Shown piece by piece: positions 1 through 5,288 of a DNA stretch of 5,288 bases. The stretch's first letter is position 1. Each line of letters opens with the position of its first letter. Made by a program: the position numbers and the translations under genes. Origin of the DNA: Acidobacteriaceae bacterium (GTDB lineage Bacteria; Acidobacteriota; Terriglobia; Terriglobales; Acidobacteriaceae); assembly GCA_003165095.1 (NCBI GenBank), contig PLSH01000203.1, forward strand, positions 27,741-33,028, given 5' to 3'. Below the pieces are notes generated by a model that was given only the letters and a program-made list of their open reading frames with translations, searched no databases and had not been told where the DNA came from.

Positions 1-919
1 GCTCAAGGTGGGCGGCGAGAATCTGGCGGTCGCCGGTGGAGAGCGGAGACTGCATGGCCTGGAGATTTTCGTCGAGCTGGTCCATGCCGGTCATGCTGGG
101 AACGGTGGTGGCGACTCCGGGCTTGTTGACGACCCACTTGAGGGCGGCGAGAAGCGCGCCGGGCTGGGCGAGTTTCTGGGAGAGCGGATTGCCGGGCTTG
201 AGGCCGCGAAATCCGCCGGCCATGACCTTCATGGCGACCACGCCCACGCCGGCTTTGGCGGCTGCGTCGATGGCCTGGTCCATGGAGGCGTCCATGGTGA
301 AGTTGTAGGCGGCGAGGACGACGTCGAAGACATTTTTCTTCACCATCCAGGGCACAATCTGTTGCTGGCCGCTGTGGGTGCTGACGCCGGCGAAGCGGAT
401 TTTGCCTTGCTGTTTGGCGAGTTGCTGGCCTTCGATGAGCTCGTCGGGAACCTGGTCCGGCCTGTCTTTGCCGTGTAGATACCAGATGTCGATGTAGTCG
501 GTGTTGAGCTCGCGAAGGCTTTGGTCGAGGTGCAGCATCATGCCGGCTTTGTCAGGGGCGTGGGACTTGGTGGAGAGGACGATCTGCTTGCGTTTTGCGC
601 CGAGGGCGGCGCCGACCATGCGCTCGTTGTTGCCGTTTTGGTAGCCGCGCGCGGTATCGAAATAATTGATGCCCAGATCGACGGCGCGCTCGACGACGCT
701 GGGGTCAGAGGTGATCATGCAACCGAAGCCGACGGAGGTGACTTTGAGGCCGGTGCGGCCAAGGGTTTTATAGGTGAGCTTGACGGGAGAGTTGGGGGGA
801 GCGGGGTCGTCAAGCGGTTTCAGGAGGCCGATGGCTGGAGTTGCGCCGGCCAGGGGAGCAAGCAGGCCGGCGGAAAGACCGGTGGAAATAAAACTGCGGC
901 GGGATGTTCTGGACGCCAT
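1..919 (-). CDS. Tat-exported aldo/keto reductase, C-terminus off the window
   Basis: This is an NAD(P)H-dependent aldo/keto reductase of the TIM-barrel superfamily, expected to reduce or oxidise a carbonyl/alcohol pair; the substrate is unknown. I read 306 residues from ATG at 919, open to base 1, so the 3' end is missing. The N-terminus carries a twin-arginine signal (SRRSFIS, residues 6-12) followed by a hydrophobic Gly/Ala/Leu stretch to about residue 33, so export of the folded protein is expected. The barrel starts near residue 48. The superfamily's catalytic tetrad is present: Asp88 and Tyr93 (in FDTARGY), Lys118 (in LSTKS) and His149 (in WYLHG). A late cofactor-binding-like segment lies at 272-286 (TVPSMTGMDQLDENL). 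The start is supported by GAGGTG five bases upstream. From memory, acidobacterial relatives continue into a cysteine-rich, ferredoxin-like tail; that part lies outside the window. It is on the same strand as the alginate lyase, 101 bases downstream of it. The family is confident, the substrate is not. Confidence 0.93.
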   Translation of the reverse strand, partial: MASRTSRRSFISTGLSAGLLAPLAGATPAIGLLKPLDDPAPPNSPVKLTYKTLGRTGLKVTSVGFGCMITSDPSVVERAVDLGINYFDTARGYQNGNNERMVGAALGAKRKQIVLSTKSHAPDKAGMMLHLDQSLRELNTDYIDIWYLHGKDRPDQVPDELIEGQQLAKQQGKIRFAGVSTHSGQQQIVPWMVKKNVFDVVLAAYNFTMDASMDQAIDAAAKAGVGVVAMKVMAGGFRGLKPGNPLSQKLAQPGALLAALKWVVNKPGVATTVPSMTGMDQLDENLQAMQSPLSTGDRQILAAHLE

Positions 920-924
920 GAAGA

Positions 925-930
925 CACCTC
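925..930 (-). promoter_or_regulatory. Ribosome binding site of the aldo/keto reductase
   Basis: The minus strand reads GAGGTG here, followed by five bases (TCTTC) and then the ATG at 919. It supports the start that gives a complete Tat signal. Another ATG slightly further upstream, at 954-952, is in a different frame. Confidence 0.65.
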
Positions 931-949
931 GGCTTTCAGGAAAAAGAGA

Positions 950-978
950 ATCATAACTCCCTGAGCAGAGGCGGAAAT
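950..978 (-). promoter_or_regulatory. Weak candidate promoter for the aldo/keto reductase
   Basis: The minus strand has TATGAT at 955-950, one mismatch from the sigma-70 -10 consensus, about 30 bases upstream of the start codon. The hexamer 17 bases further upstream (ATTTCC, 978-973) is a poor -35. If real, it would give a short 5' leader that includes the GAGGTG ribosome site and let the reductase be transcribed separately from the lyase. One good hexamer is weak evidence. Confidence 0.22.
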
Positions 979-1020
979 AGGATGGGGATCACAGTTAATT
1001 CTTGAATCCGGCAAAGGCTG

Positions 1021-2136
1021 TCATTGGCCGGCGATTACGGTTGTGCTGCCGCCGAGGCGCGCGGAAGATGTGGGCTTGCTCAAGCCGGCGGCGATGGAGG
1101 GCGGCAGTTTGCGTTCAGGAAAACGACGCCGATAGAACTCGATGGCTGCAAAGAAATCCGGCGAATCTGAATCCATGAGCTGATCTTCGGGCGTATACGC
1201 CCGCACAATGGCCGGATCGGCGACGGCTTCGCCGAGAAAACTGATGGCATCGGCAATCGTGTGTCCTGTGGGCGAGGTGTAGTTGTACAGCGGAACGTGT
1301 TGGCGCTCAGCGAATTCGGCGATGGGAAGCAGCGGCTGGAGCGCGAAGGACTGGTAGTGAATGGAGCGTTCGCTGCGCGCCATCTCTTTGGGGAGCGCGC
1401 CACGCTGGTCGATGTCATCGACCGCGTCTTTGTAGGCCTGGACGCCGAAGTTGAACAGGCCGGTGTCGGATGAGATGACGCCGGTGGCGATGGCCGCGAG
1501 GCCCCGCCAGTAGTGGTGATTGTTAGTGTGCTTCGACTCCGATGGAAATCCGACCATGCGGTGCGCCACCTTGTTCATCCAGGCGATGTCGCGCGCCATT
1601 TCATGCGGGTCGAGCTGGGCGTCGTTGACCAGAACCGACTCTGAAAGCGCAATTGAGCTGAGCGTCCACTCGGTCTGGTACCAGGACTGGGAGTTCTCGA
1701 CGGCGTCGTAATCCACGAGTTCATTTGCCTGCGCCCAGCGGTCGATCTCGTCCTGGGCGCACTGGGCTTCAGGGTGGCTGGCGGTGACCAGGAACTGGTT
1801 CATCCCTGCGTTCACACGACGCTCGAACTTCTCGTAGATTTGGGTGGTTGCGTGTTCTTCAGGGTTGGTGGGGCCGTGATTTCCGTGCAGGTAGTGGGGC
1901 GGAATCCGCATCGGTCCCTGGGGAGGGCCGGCGGGAGGGAGCGCGGTGCAGGTCTGGAGCCCGGCGAGGGCAGCGCGCACGCGGGGGCTTTGGGTCTGGC
2001 GCAATTCCGCGCGCCGCGCCGCGACGTCGAAATACGAGACATGCGAGTCAATGGCGGGTTTTGCCTTGTAGCCGTCACCCACAGCCGAACTTGCCAGGGC
2101 AACGAGAATCGACGCAACTGCGAGCGGCCTGGGCAC
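1021..2136 (-). CDS. algL: Secreted alginate lyase, polysaccharide lyase family 5 (AlgL-like)
   Basis: The protein (371 aa) should cleave polymannuronate or alginate by beta-elimination, leaving an unsaturated uronate at the new non-reducing end. It begins with a signal peptide (about residues 1-20, hydrophobic stretch LAVASILVALASSAVG), so it acts in the periplasm or outside. The alpha/alpha-barrel lyase domain fills the rest. Compared from memory with Pseudomonas AlgL (367 aa), the catalytic Asn-His pair is at 206-207 in HTNNHHYW, with the conserved Trp at 210; Arg254 and Tyr261 in ARSERSIHYQSFAL match AlgL Arg249 and Tyr256. The segments DQRGALPKEMAR (243-254) and the terminal RLGG (360-363) also match AlgL. 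All four catalytic positions are present, so the enzyme is probably active. None of the alginate-biosynthesis genes that flank algL in pseudomonads is visible, which suggests a catabolic or exopolysaccharide-trimming role. The exact uronate preference cannot be read from sequence. The start is GTG. Confidence 0.92.
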   Translation of the reverse strand: MPRPLAVASILVALASSAVGDGYKAKPAIDSHVSYFDVAARRAELRQTQSPRVRAALAGLQTCTALPPAGPPQGPMRIPPHYLHGNHGPTNPEEHATTQIYEKFERRVNAGMNQFLVTASHPEAQCAQDEIDRWAQANELVDYDAVENSQSWYQTEWTLSSIALSESVLVNDAQLDPHEMARDIAWMNKVAHRMVGFPSESKHTNNHHYWRGLAAIATGVISSDTGLFNFGVQAYKDAVDDIDQRGALPKEMARSERSIHYQSFALQPLLPIAEFAERQHVPLYNYTSPTGHTIADAISFLGEAVADPAIVRAYTPEDQLMDSDSPDFFAAIEFYRRRFPERKLPPSIAAGLSKPTSSARLGGSTTVIAGQ

Positions 2137-2142
2137 GGAATT

Positions 2143-2147
2143 CTCCT
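2143..2147 (-). promoter_or_regulatory. Ribosome binding site setting the GTG start of the alginate lyase
   Basis: The minus strand reads AGGAG, then six bases (AATTCC), then GTG at 2136. This spacing, and the signal peptide that begins right at this codon, decide the start in favour of GTG. I see no clear promoter or terminator in the rest of the 107-base gap to the flavoprotein gene. Confidence 0.7.
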
Positions 2148-2243
2148 GGATTGAGGGTAAGTTTGTTCGCTTCTATTGGATTTGACGGTGACCGGCGCGC
2201 GCGAGTTTCCCTGGGGTTGAAGGAATTGGGCGCGGGATGGGGT

Positions 2244-2837
2244 TCAGGCGAGCTTCCATCCGATTCGCCGAGCGCGTTCGCGAGTGCGTTTCGAGAGTGG
2301 ATGGCGTGGTTCTCCGGCGGCGAGGCCGATCCACAAATTCGCAATCGGCCTGGCGCCCAGCATCCGGGCGGACAGGCGCAACGCCCTGGCCGCGCCGGTG
2401 GCCAGCGGAATGAGAAACCCGGGCATTCCCGCCGACGCTATGAGGACGGCCTGGCGCGGTTGCAACGTGGTACGGAGCGCGGGAGTGTTTTGTCCCCACG
2501 GCCAATAGGTGAATCCCAGCAGCCTCTCCATGAATCCGCGGTAGATGGCGGTCACGTTGTAGTAGTTGACCGGCGAGGCGAGCACGACGGAATCCGCTTC
2601 CTCAATGGCCAGGAGGACCGGCTCCAATCCGTCCTGCTGCACGCACCTGGCCCGCGCGTGGCCCGGCGTCTGCACGCACTGGCGGCAATTGGAGCAGAAC
2701 TCGAGGTGTCGATCGCTTAGACGAATGGTCTGGGTGACCGCGCCCTTTTCGCGCGCACCGGCCAGAACGGCCTCAACGGCGGCCTCGGTGGTCCCATCCC
2801 TGCGGTAACTGCCCACAATGGCCACAACCCTGGTCAT
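2244..2837 (-). CDS. Flavodoxin-fold NAD(P)H-dependent oxidoreductase with a cysteine cluster
   Basis: This is a 197-aa cytoplasmic protein of the NADPH-dependent FMN reductase/flavodoxin-like superfamily, probably binding FMN and transferring electrons from NAD(P)H to an unknown acceptor. The N-terminal strand and phosphate-binding loop are clear (VVAIVGSYRRDGTTE, residues 4-18; GSxRxxGxT pattern). A second flavin-contact segment is ASPVNYYNVTAIYRGFMERL (87-106), typical of the family (SPVYxxxxxxxxKxFxDR). Between them lie Cys48, Cys51, Cys54 and Cys65 (CX2CX2CX10C), resembling the cluster site of iron-sulfur flavoproteins (Isf), although the last gap is longer than the roughly five residues I recall for Isf. 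The C-terminal third is basic and less conserved. There is no signal peptide. It is the first gene of the minus-strand trio, with an excellent ribosome site ahead of its ATG. Quinone reductase, nitroreductase-like or Fe-S flavoprotein roles remain possible; the fold is confident, the reaction is not. Confidence 0.88.
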   Translation of the reverse strand: MTRVVAIVGSYRRDGTTEAAVEAVLAGAREKGAVTQTIRLSDRHLEFCSNCRQCVQTPGHARARCVQQDGLEPVLLAIEEADSVVLASPVNYYNVTAIYRGFMERLLGFTYWPWGQNTPALRTTLQPRQAVLIASAGMPGFLIPLATGAARALRLSARMLGARPIANLWIGLAAGEPRHPLSKRTRERARRIGWKLA

Positions 2838-2844
2838 GTTTCGC

Positions 2845-2850
2845 CCTCCT
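2845..2850 (-). promoter_or_regulatory. Ribosome binding site of the flavoprotein gene
   Basis: The minus strand has a full AGGAGG seven bases before the ATG at 2837. It is the strongest ribosome site in the window, suggesting this gene is well translated, and it fixes the start that begins at the first beta strand of the flavodoxin fold. Confidence 0.8.
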
Positions 2851-2930
2851 GAGCACGGACGCAGGTTACACTGGGGGTGACGAAGGGCGCAGTGATGGTG
2901 GAGACAGGATTCCTGGGCTGATTACGAGGA

Positions 2931-2984
2931 ATGAGCTTCCCTCAGCCTGCGGGAGAGCGGCGCCCTGCTATCCTTTTAGAGTGA
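2931..2984 (+). other. Possible 17-codon upstream ORF overlapping the lipoprotein start
   Basis: An ATG at 2931 opens a 17-codon frame (MSFPQPAGERRPAILLE) that ends in TGA at 2982-2984. The stop shares the four bases GTGA with the GTG start of the lipoprotein, the arrangement common in translationally coupled genes. GAGG lies only one base before the ATG, which is too close for an efficient ribosome site, so translation is doubtful. The peptide has no recognisable function; if used, it would serve to deliver ribosomes to the lipoprotein start. Confidence 0.2.
2969..2974 (+). promoter_or_regulatory. Candidate -10 element placing transcription start at the lipoprotein GTG
   Basis: TATCCT fits the TANNNT -10 pattern and occupies positions -12 to -7 relative to the GTG at 2981. 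A start six or seven bases after it would produce a leaderless mRNA beginning at the start codon. No Shine-Dalgarno sequence lies in the usual window upstream of the GTG, which fits this idea. No good -35 hexamer is visible at 17-18 bases spacing. Confidence 0.25.
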
Positions 2985-3541
2985 TTGGATCGCGACGAAT
3001 CAAGGGAGTGCTGGCGCTGGCGCTGCTTCTGCCCATTGCGCTTGTGGCCTGCCACAAGGAAGAGCAGGCCGTTGAGGGTGTTGCGAGCAATGCGGTGAAT
3101 GCGGAGAAGCAGGCGCAGGCGACGGCGACGGTAGAAGACCAGGAGCGCGCGCAACTGGCGCTGATTCCGCTGCCGACCAAGAGCCTTTACGTGGATGTGC
3201 ACGAGCCGGGAGCGTGGGCCAATCCATTTCTTTCAGTGGGCGCAGAGACGCTGAACCTGCGCGTTCTGATGCAGGACGCGAATCCCAGTGCGGTGGGCCA
3301 GGGAACGCTGCTGAGGCCAGAAGCGGCGCGGCGGCAGGAACTGCAATTGCGGCCCGCGGACCTGGGCAAGGCGATTGCCGCGATCCCTCCGGGGGCATGG
3401 CGGTATGGGCGCGTGATCGCGGTGGCCGAATCGCCGCTGGCCGCGCCCAAGGACCGGCCCAAGGTCCGCCGGAATGTTGAAACGACCATCCAGAAACTGA
3501 ACGACCTGGGGATTGTGGTTGAGGAATGGCCGGGGCGGTGA
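2981..3541 (+). CDS. Small lipoprotein of unknown function
   Basis: This encodes a 186-aa exported lipoprotein that I do not recognise. The N-terminus has a basic n-region (SRRIK, residues 4-8), a hydrophobic core and a lipobox LVAC ending at Cys24, so it should be lipidated and membrane-anchored after cleavage before Cys24. Residues 25-60 are rich in Ala, Glu and Gln (a probable flexible or helical tether). A folded domain probably follows from about residue 65: SLYVDVHEPGAWANPFLSV (68-86), mixed strands and loops to PGAWRYGRVIAVAESP (137-152), then a basic segment and the helix-strand end VETTIQKLNDLGIVVEEWPGR (166-186). There are no cysteines after the lipobox and no catalytic motif I can name. 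GTG at 2981 is the only upstream start that gives a complete signal peptide, yet it lacks a normal ribosome site. The gene is divergent from the flavoprotein and convergent with the phosphatase, so it has no operon partner in view. Confidence 0.8.
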   Translation: MIGSRRIKGVLALALLLPIALVACHKEEQAVEGVASNAVNAEKQAQATATVEDQERAQLALIPLPTKSLYVDVHEPGAWANPFLSVGAETLNLRVLMQDANPSAVGQGTLLRPEAARRQELQLRPADLGKAIAAIPPGAWRYGRVIAVAESPLAAPKDRPKVRRNVETTIQKLNDLGIVVEEWPGR

Positions 3542-3567
3542 TGCGCCGCTCCAGGAGTATTCTTTTC
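3532..3567 (+). terminator. Weak candidate terminator between convergent genes
   Basis: A seven-pair stem (GGGGCGG at 3532-3538 with CCGCTCC at 3546-3552, including one G-T pair) encloses a seven-base loop that contains the lipoprotein stop codon. A T-rich run (ATTCTTTTCC) begins a few bases later, at about 3558. The T-run is interrupted and offset from the stem, so this is an imperfect intrinsic terminator for the plus-strand gene. It has no T-run in the minus direction. Confidence 0.3.
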
Positions 3568-3572
3568 CGATT

Positions 3573-5288
3573 TCAGACCAGCGCGGGCACAAGCGTGGAA
3601 GGCTGATTTACCTCTGCCAGGCGGGTGAGGGTGAGAACGGTGATGTCGTCGTCCTGGCCGAAGGTTTCAGCAGCGTGGGCGATGTCTTCGGCGGCCTCGG
3701 TGCTGAGGGCGGCGGCGCGGTCAAACCCAAAGAGTTCGCCGGTCTTGCCGCGGGCCTCAACCACTCCGTCGGTGACCAGGGTCAGGCGCTCATTTTCTGC
3801 GAGCTCGTAGGTTGTCTCGGTGTAGACAGCGGCCGCATCGAGGCCCAGAGGCAGGCCGTTCTCGACCTTTAATTCCTTGCCATTTTTGTACGGCGCAAGA
3901 TGGCCTGCGTTGGCTACGGTGAGCTTGCCGCCCACATCGGCGCGCAGGATGAGGCAGGTGGTAAATCCGCCCTGACTTCGGCCGAGCATGCGGAAATTCA
4001 TGGCGGTGAGAATTTCGCCCGGGCTCTGGGTATAGTGCGCCAGAGTGCGCACGGTGCCCACCAGCAGGCTGACGGTCATGGCGGCGGGCATGCCTTTGCC
4101 GCTGACGTCTCCGATCACGGTGAGAACTCCGCCGCCGGGAAGGGGGAGGATCTGGAAGAAATCTCCTCCAACTTCGCCGGCGGGCTTATATACGCTCTGG
4201 ATGGTGAATCCGGCTACCAGCGGAATGGCATCGGGAACGAGGACCTGCTGGACGGCGCGGGCATTGCGCATTTCCTGCTCAAGAAGGTTTTGCTGACGCC
4301 GGTTTTCGACGGAGTAGCGATAGACGGCATAGACGAGGGCGACCAGCAGCAGTGCGCCGCTGAGAGAGCGGGCATTGACCGGATTGCCGAAGACGGTGAA
4401 CAGGGGCTCGGAGATTTTGAGGCCGATGGTCCAGTGGGTGAAGCGGCTTCCCTGCTGCAGGCCCACACTCACGACAAAGACCGTTTGGCATACGAAGGCC
4501 AGCAGGGCCACGGCCCAGCGCGACCCATCCAGTTTTTTGCGGCGGAAGAGGGCTACTGCGACGAGGTAGACGGGGAAGAGTTCCAGCACCATGACCACCG
4601 GCATGAGCGCCATGTCGATTACCTGCCAGGGGACGGGGTTTGGCATGGTAAAGCCGATGGTGACGAGGCCATCCACAATGCCCTCGGACAGCTCGATGAT
4701 GGCGAGAATGCGGGCCAGGCGAAGAATCCGTTGATCGCTGCGCAGGTCGAGCAGCCACAGGAGCAGAAACCAGAGCGAGATGTCGCCCATGACATAAACG
4801 GGCTGATTCCAGCCCATGGCTACAACCAGGGAGAGTGGCAGTTTCATGCCGAGGAGGATGGTTGCGAGTGGCGTGGCGGCGGCGAAGCAGCCCATCCAGA
4901 AGGCGAGCCACTGGTTCCGGTCGCGCAGCCAGGTGAGCAGGCCGAAGATTGCGACGAGCGCGTAGAGCAGGTTCAACCCGAAGTTGAACTGGCGGCTGCG
5001 CAGCCAGCTGTAATCCATTTTGGTCATGGGGCCATCGATTGCGGTCGGGCTGCCGACTTTTGGGGGCGCATAGAAGCCTCCCTGCCTGCCGGTGTCGAAC
5101 GAGCCGAAGGGGGCCTTCCACACACGCACCGCCAATACGCCGCTTTCTGCCGGCCCGAGGCCATAGGTGTGCGGAAACAGGTCGTAGGACCACTCCGGAT
5201 GCGGCGGCAGCTTTCCATACCTGCCCACGAGGCGACCGTTCCAGTAGACCTCGTAGTCGTCTTCAACCGACGGGAATAGGATGGCGAG
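3573..5288 (-). CDS. Membrane-bound SpoIIE/PP2C-type serine phosphatase (RsbU-like), N-terminus off the window
   Basis: This is a sensor phosphatase that probably dephosphorylates an anti-sigma-factor antagonist in a partner-switching pathway. The frame is open to base 5288, giving 571 visible residues; GTG at 5228 is internal, because the preceding codons (EDDYEVYWNGRLVG, residues 9-22) continue the same domain. Numbering from base 5288: residues 1 to about 90 look like the end of an extracytoplasmic jelly-roll/sugar-binding-like domain. About seven membrane helices follow (roughly 103-121, 126-148, 164-181, 190-213, 225-248, 258-276, 308-324), resembling 7TMR-DISM receptors. A charged helical linker (325-350) resembles the AREIQQxLLP segment of RsbU-type enzymes. 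The phosphatase domain has GGDFF (374-378), GDVSGKG (393-399), NAGH (460-463), TDG (506-508) and GQDDDIT (544-550). The acidic metal ligands at 376, 394, 507 and 546/547 are intact, so it is probably active. No HAMP, GAF, kinase or STAS partner is visible. Confidence 0.93.
   Translation of the reverse strand, partial: LAILFPSVEDDYEVYWNGRLVGRYGKLPPHPEWSYDLFPHTYGLGPAESGVLAVRVWKAPFGSFDTGRQGGFYAPPKVGSPTAIDGPMTKMDYSWLRSRQFNFGLNLLYALVAIFGLLTWLRDRNQWLAFWMGCFAAATPLATILLGMKLPLSLVVAMGWNQPVYVMGDISLWFLLLWLLDLRSDQRILRLARILAIIELSEGIVDGLVTIGFTMPNPVPWQVIDMALMPVVMVLELFPVYLVAVALFRRKKLDGSRWAVALLAFVCQTVFVVSVGLQQGSRFTHWTIGLKISEPLFTVFGNPVNARSLSGALLLVALVYAVYRYSVENRRQQNLLEQEMRNARAVQQVLVPDAIPLVAGFTIQSVYKPAGEVGGDFFQILPLPGGGVLTVIGDVSGKGMPAAMTVSLLVGTVRTLAHYTQSPGEILTAMNFRMLGRSQGGFTTCLILRADVGGKLTVANAGHLAPYKNGKELKVENGLPLGLDAAAVYTETTYELAENERLTLVTDGVVEARGKTGELFGFDRAAALSTEAAEDIAHAAETFGQDDDITVLTLTRLAEVNQPSTLVPALV

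Noticed and set aside
8..478. 156-codon plus-strand frame, with a similar one at 521-964
   Set aside because: Both are antisense to the aldo/keto reductase, which has a full catalytic tetrad and Tat signal. Their Gly/His/Val-rich translations look like reverse-strand shadows.
2137..2243. Promoter or terminator between the flavoprotein and lyase genes
   Set aside because: Apart from the lyase ribosome site I found no convincing -10/-35 pair and no stem followed by a T-run. The alternating CGCGCGCG stretch is ordinary for this base composition.
1848..2720. 290-codon plus-strand frame
   Set aside because: It is antisense to parts of both the alginate lyase and the flavoprotein and spans their gap. 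Its Arg/Gly-rich composition and lack of motifs mark it as a shadow.
4279..5193. 304-codon minus-strand frame
   Set aside because: It is a shifted frame inside the phosphatase gene, rich in Arg, Pro, His and Ala, with no recognisable domain.
5226..5228. GTG as the start of the phosphatase
   Set aside because: The frame continues upstream to the window edge with a sensible domain sequence (YEVYWNGRLVG), and the GTG falls in the middle of that segment.
3900..5279. 459-codon open frame on the plus strand
   Set aside because: It lies entirely antisense to the phosphatase gene, whose domains and metal ligands are clear. Its translation has a biased Gly/Glu/Asp/His/Ala composition with no family motif, as expected of a GC-rich shadow frame.
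1..5288. CRISPR array, tRNA/rRNA, transposon ends, long repeats, toxin-antitoxin or phage genes
   Set aside because: I looked on both strands and saw no regularly spaced repeats, cloverleaf-like segments, terminal inverted repeats or small toxin/antitoxin pairs. Nearly all of the window is covered by the five genes.

Overview
The window is GC-rich bacterial chromosome with five protein genes, two of them cut by the window edges. High G+C at third codon positions, frequent GTG starts, a Tat-signal aldo/keto reductase whose sequence matches a form I associate with Acidobacteriota, and a membrane-bound SpoIIE-type phosphatase all suggest a soil-type Acidobacteriota (Terriglobia-like). That assignment is inference, because there is no rRNA or other marker gene here.

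Layout. Three genes lie in a row on the minus strand and are read from right to left: a flavodoxin-fold (FMN reductase-like) oxidoreductase with a cysteine cluster (2837 to 2244), a secreted PL5 alginate lyase (2136 to 1021), and a Tat-exported aldo/keto reductase (919 to beyond base 1). The gaps between them are 107 and 101 bases, so they may form a loose operon or be separate units. Across a 143-base divergent intergenic region, a small lipoprotein of unknown function runs on the plus strand (2981 to 3541). It converges, with only 31 bases between stop codons, on a minus-strand gene that runs off the right edge (5288 to 3573). That last gene encodes an extracytoplasmic beta domain, about seven membrane helices and a C-terminal SpoIIE/PP2C serine phosphatase.

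How the genes might work together. The alginate lyase has all four PL5 catalytic positions and probably acts outside the cytoplasmic membrane on mannuronate-rich polysaccharide. The neighbouring exported reductase and the flavoprotein are redox enzymes that could in principle act on unsaturated or keto-sugar products, but nothing in the sequence proves a shared pathway. The phosphatase is probably the output end of a partner-switching (anti-sigma/anti-anti-sigma) pathway, but no partner is visible.

I see no CRISPR array, tRNA, rRNA, mobile element, attachment site or long repeat, and no stretch over 300 bases without a gene. I found no convincing sign of a wholly new system. The points most worth a second look are the Tat-exported reductase beside an orphan alginate lyase, the possible Fe-S motif in the flavoprotein, and the start region of the lipoprotein, which could be leaderless or coupled to a tiny upstream ORF.
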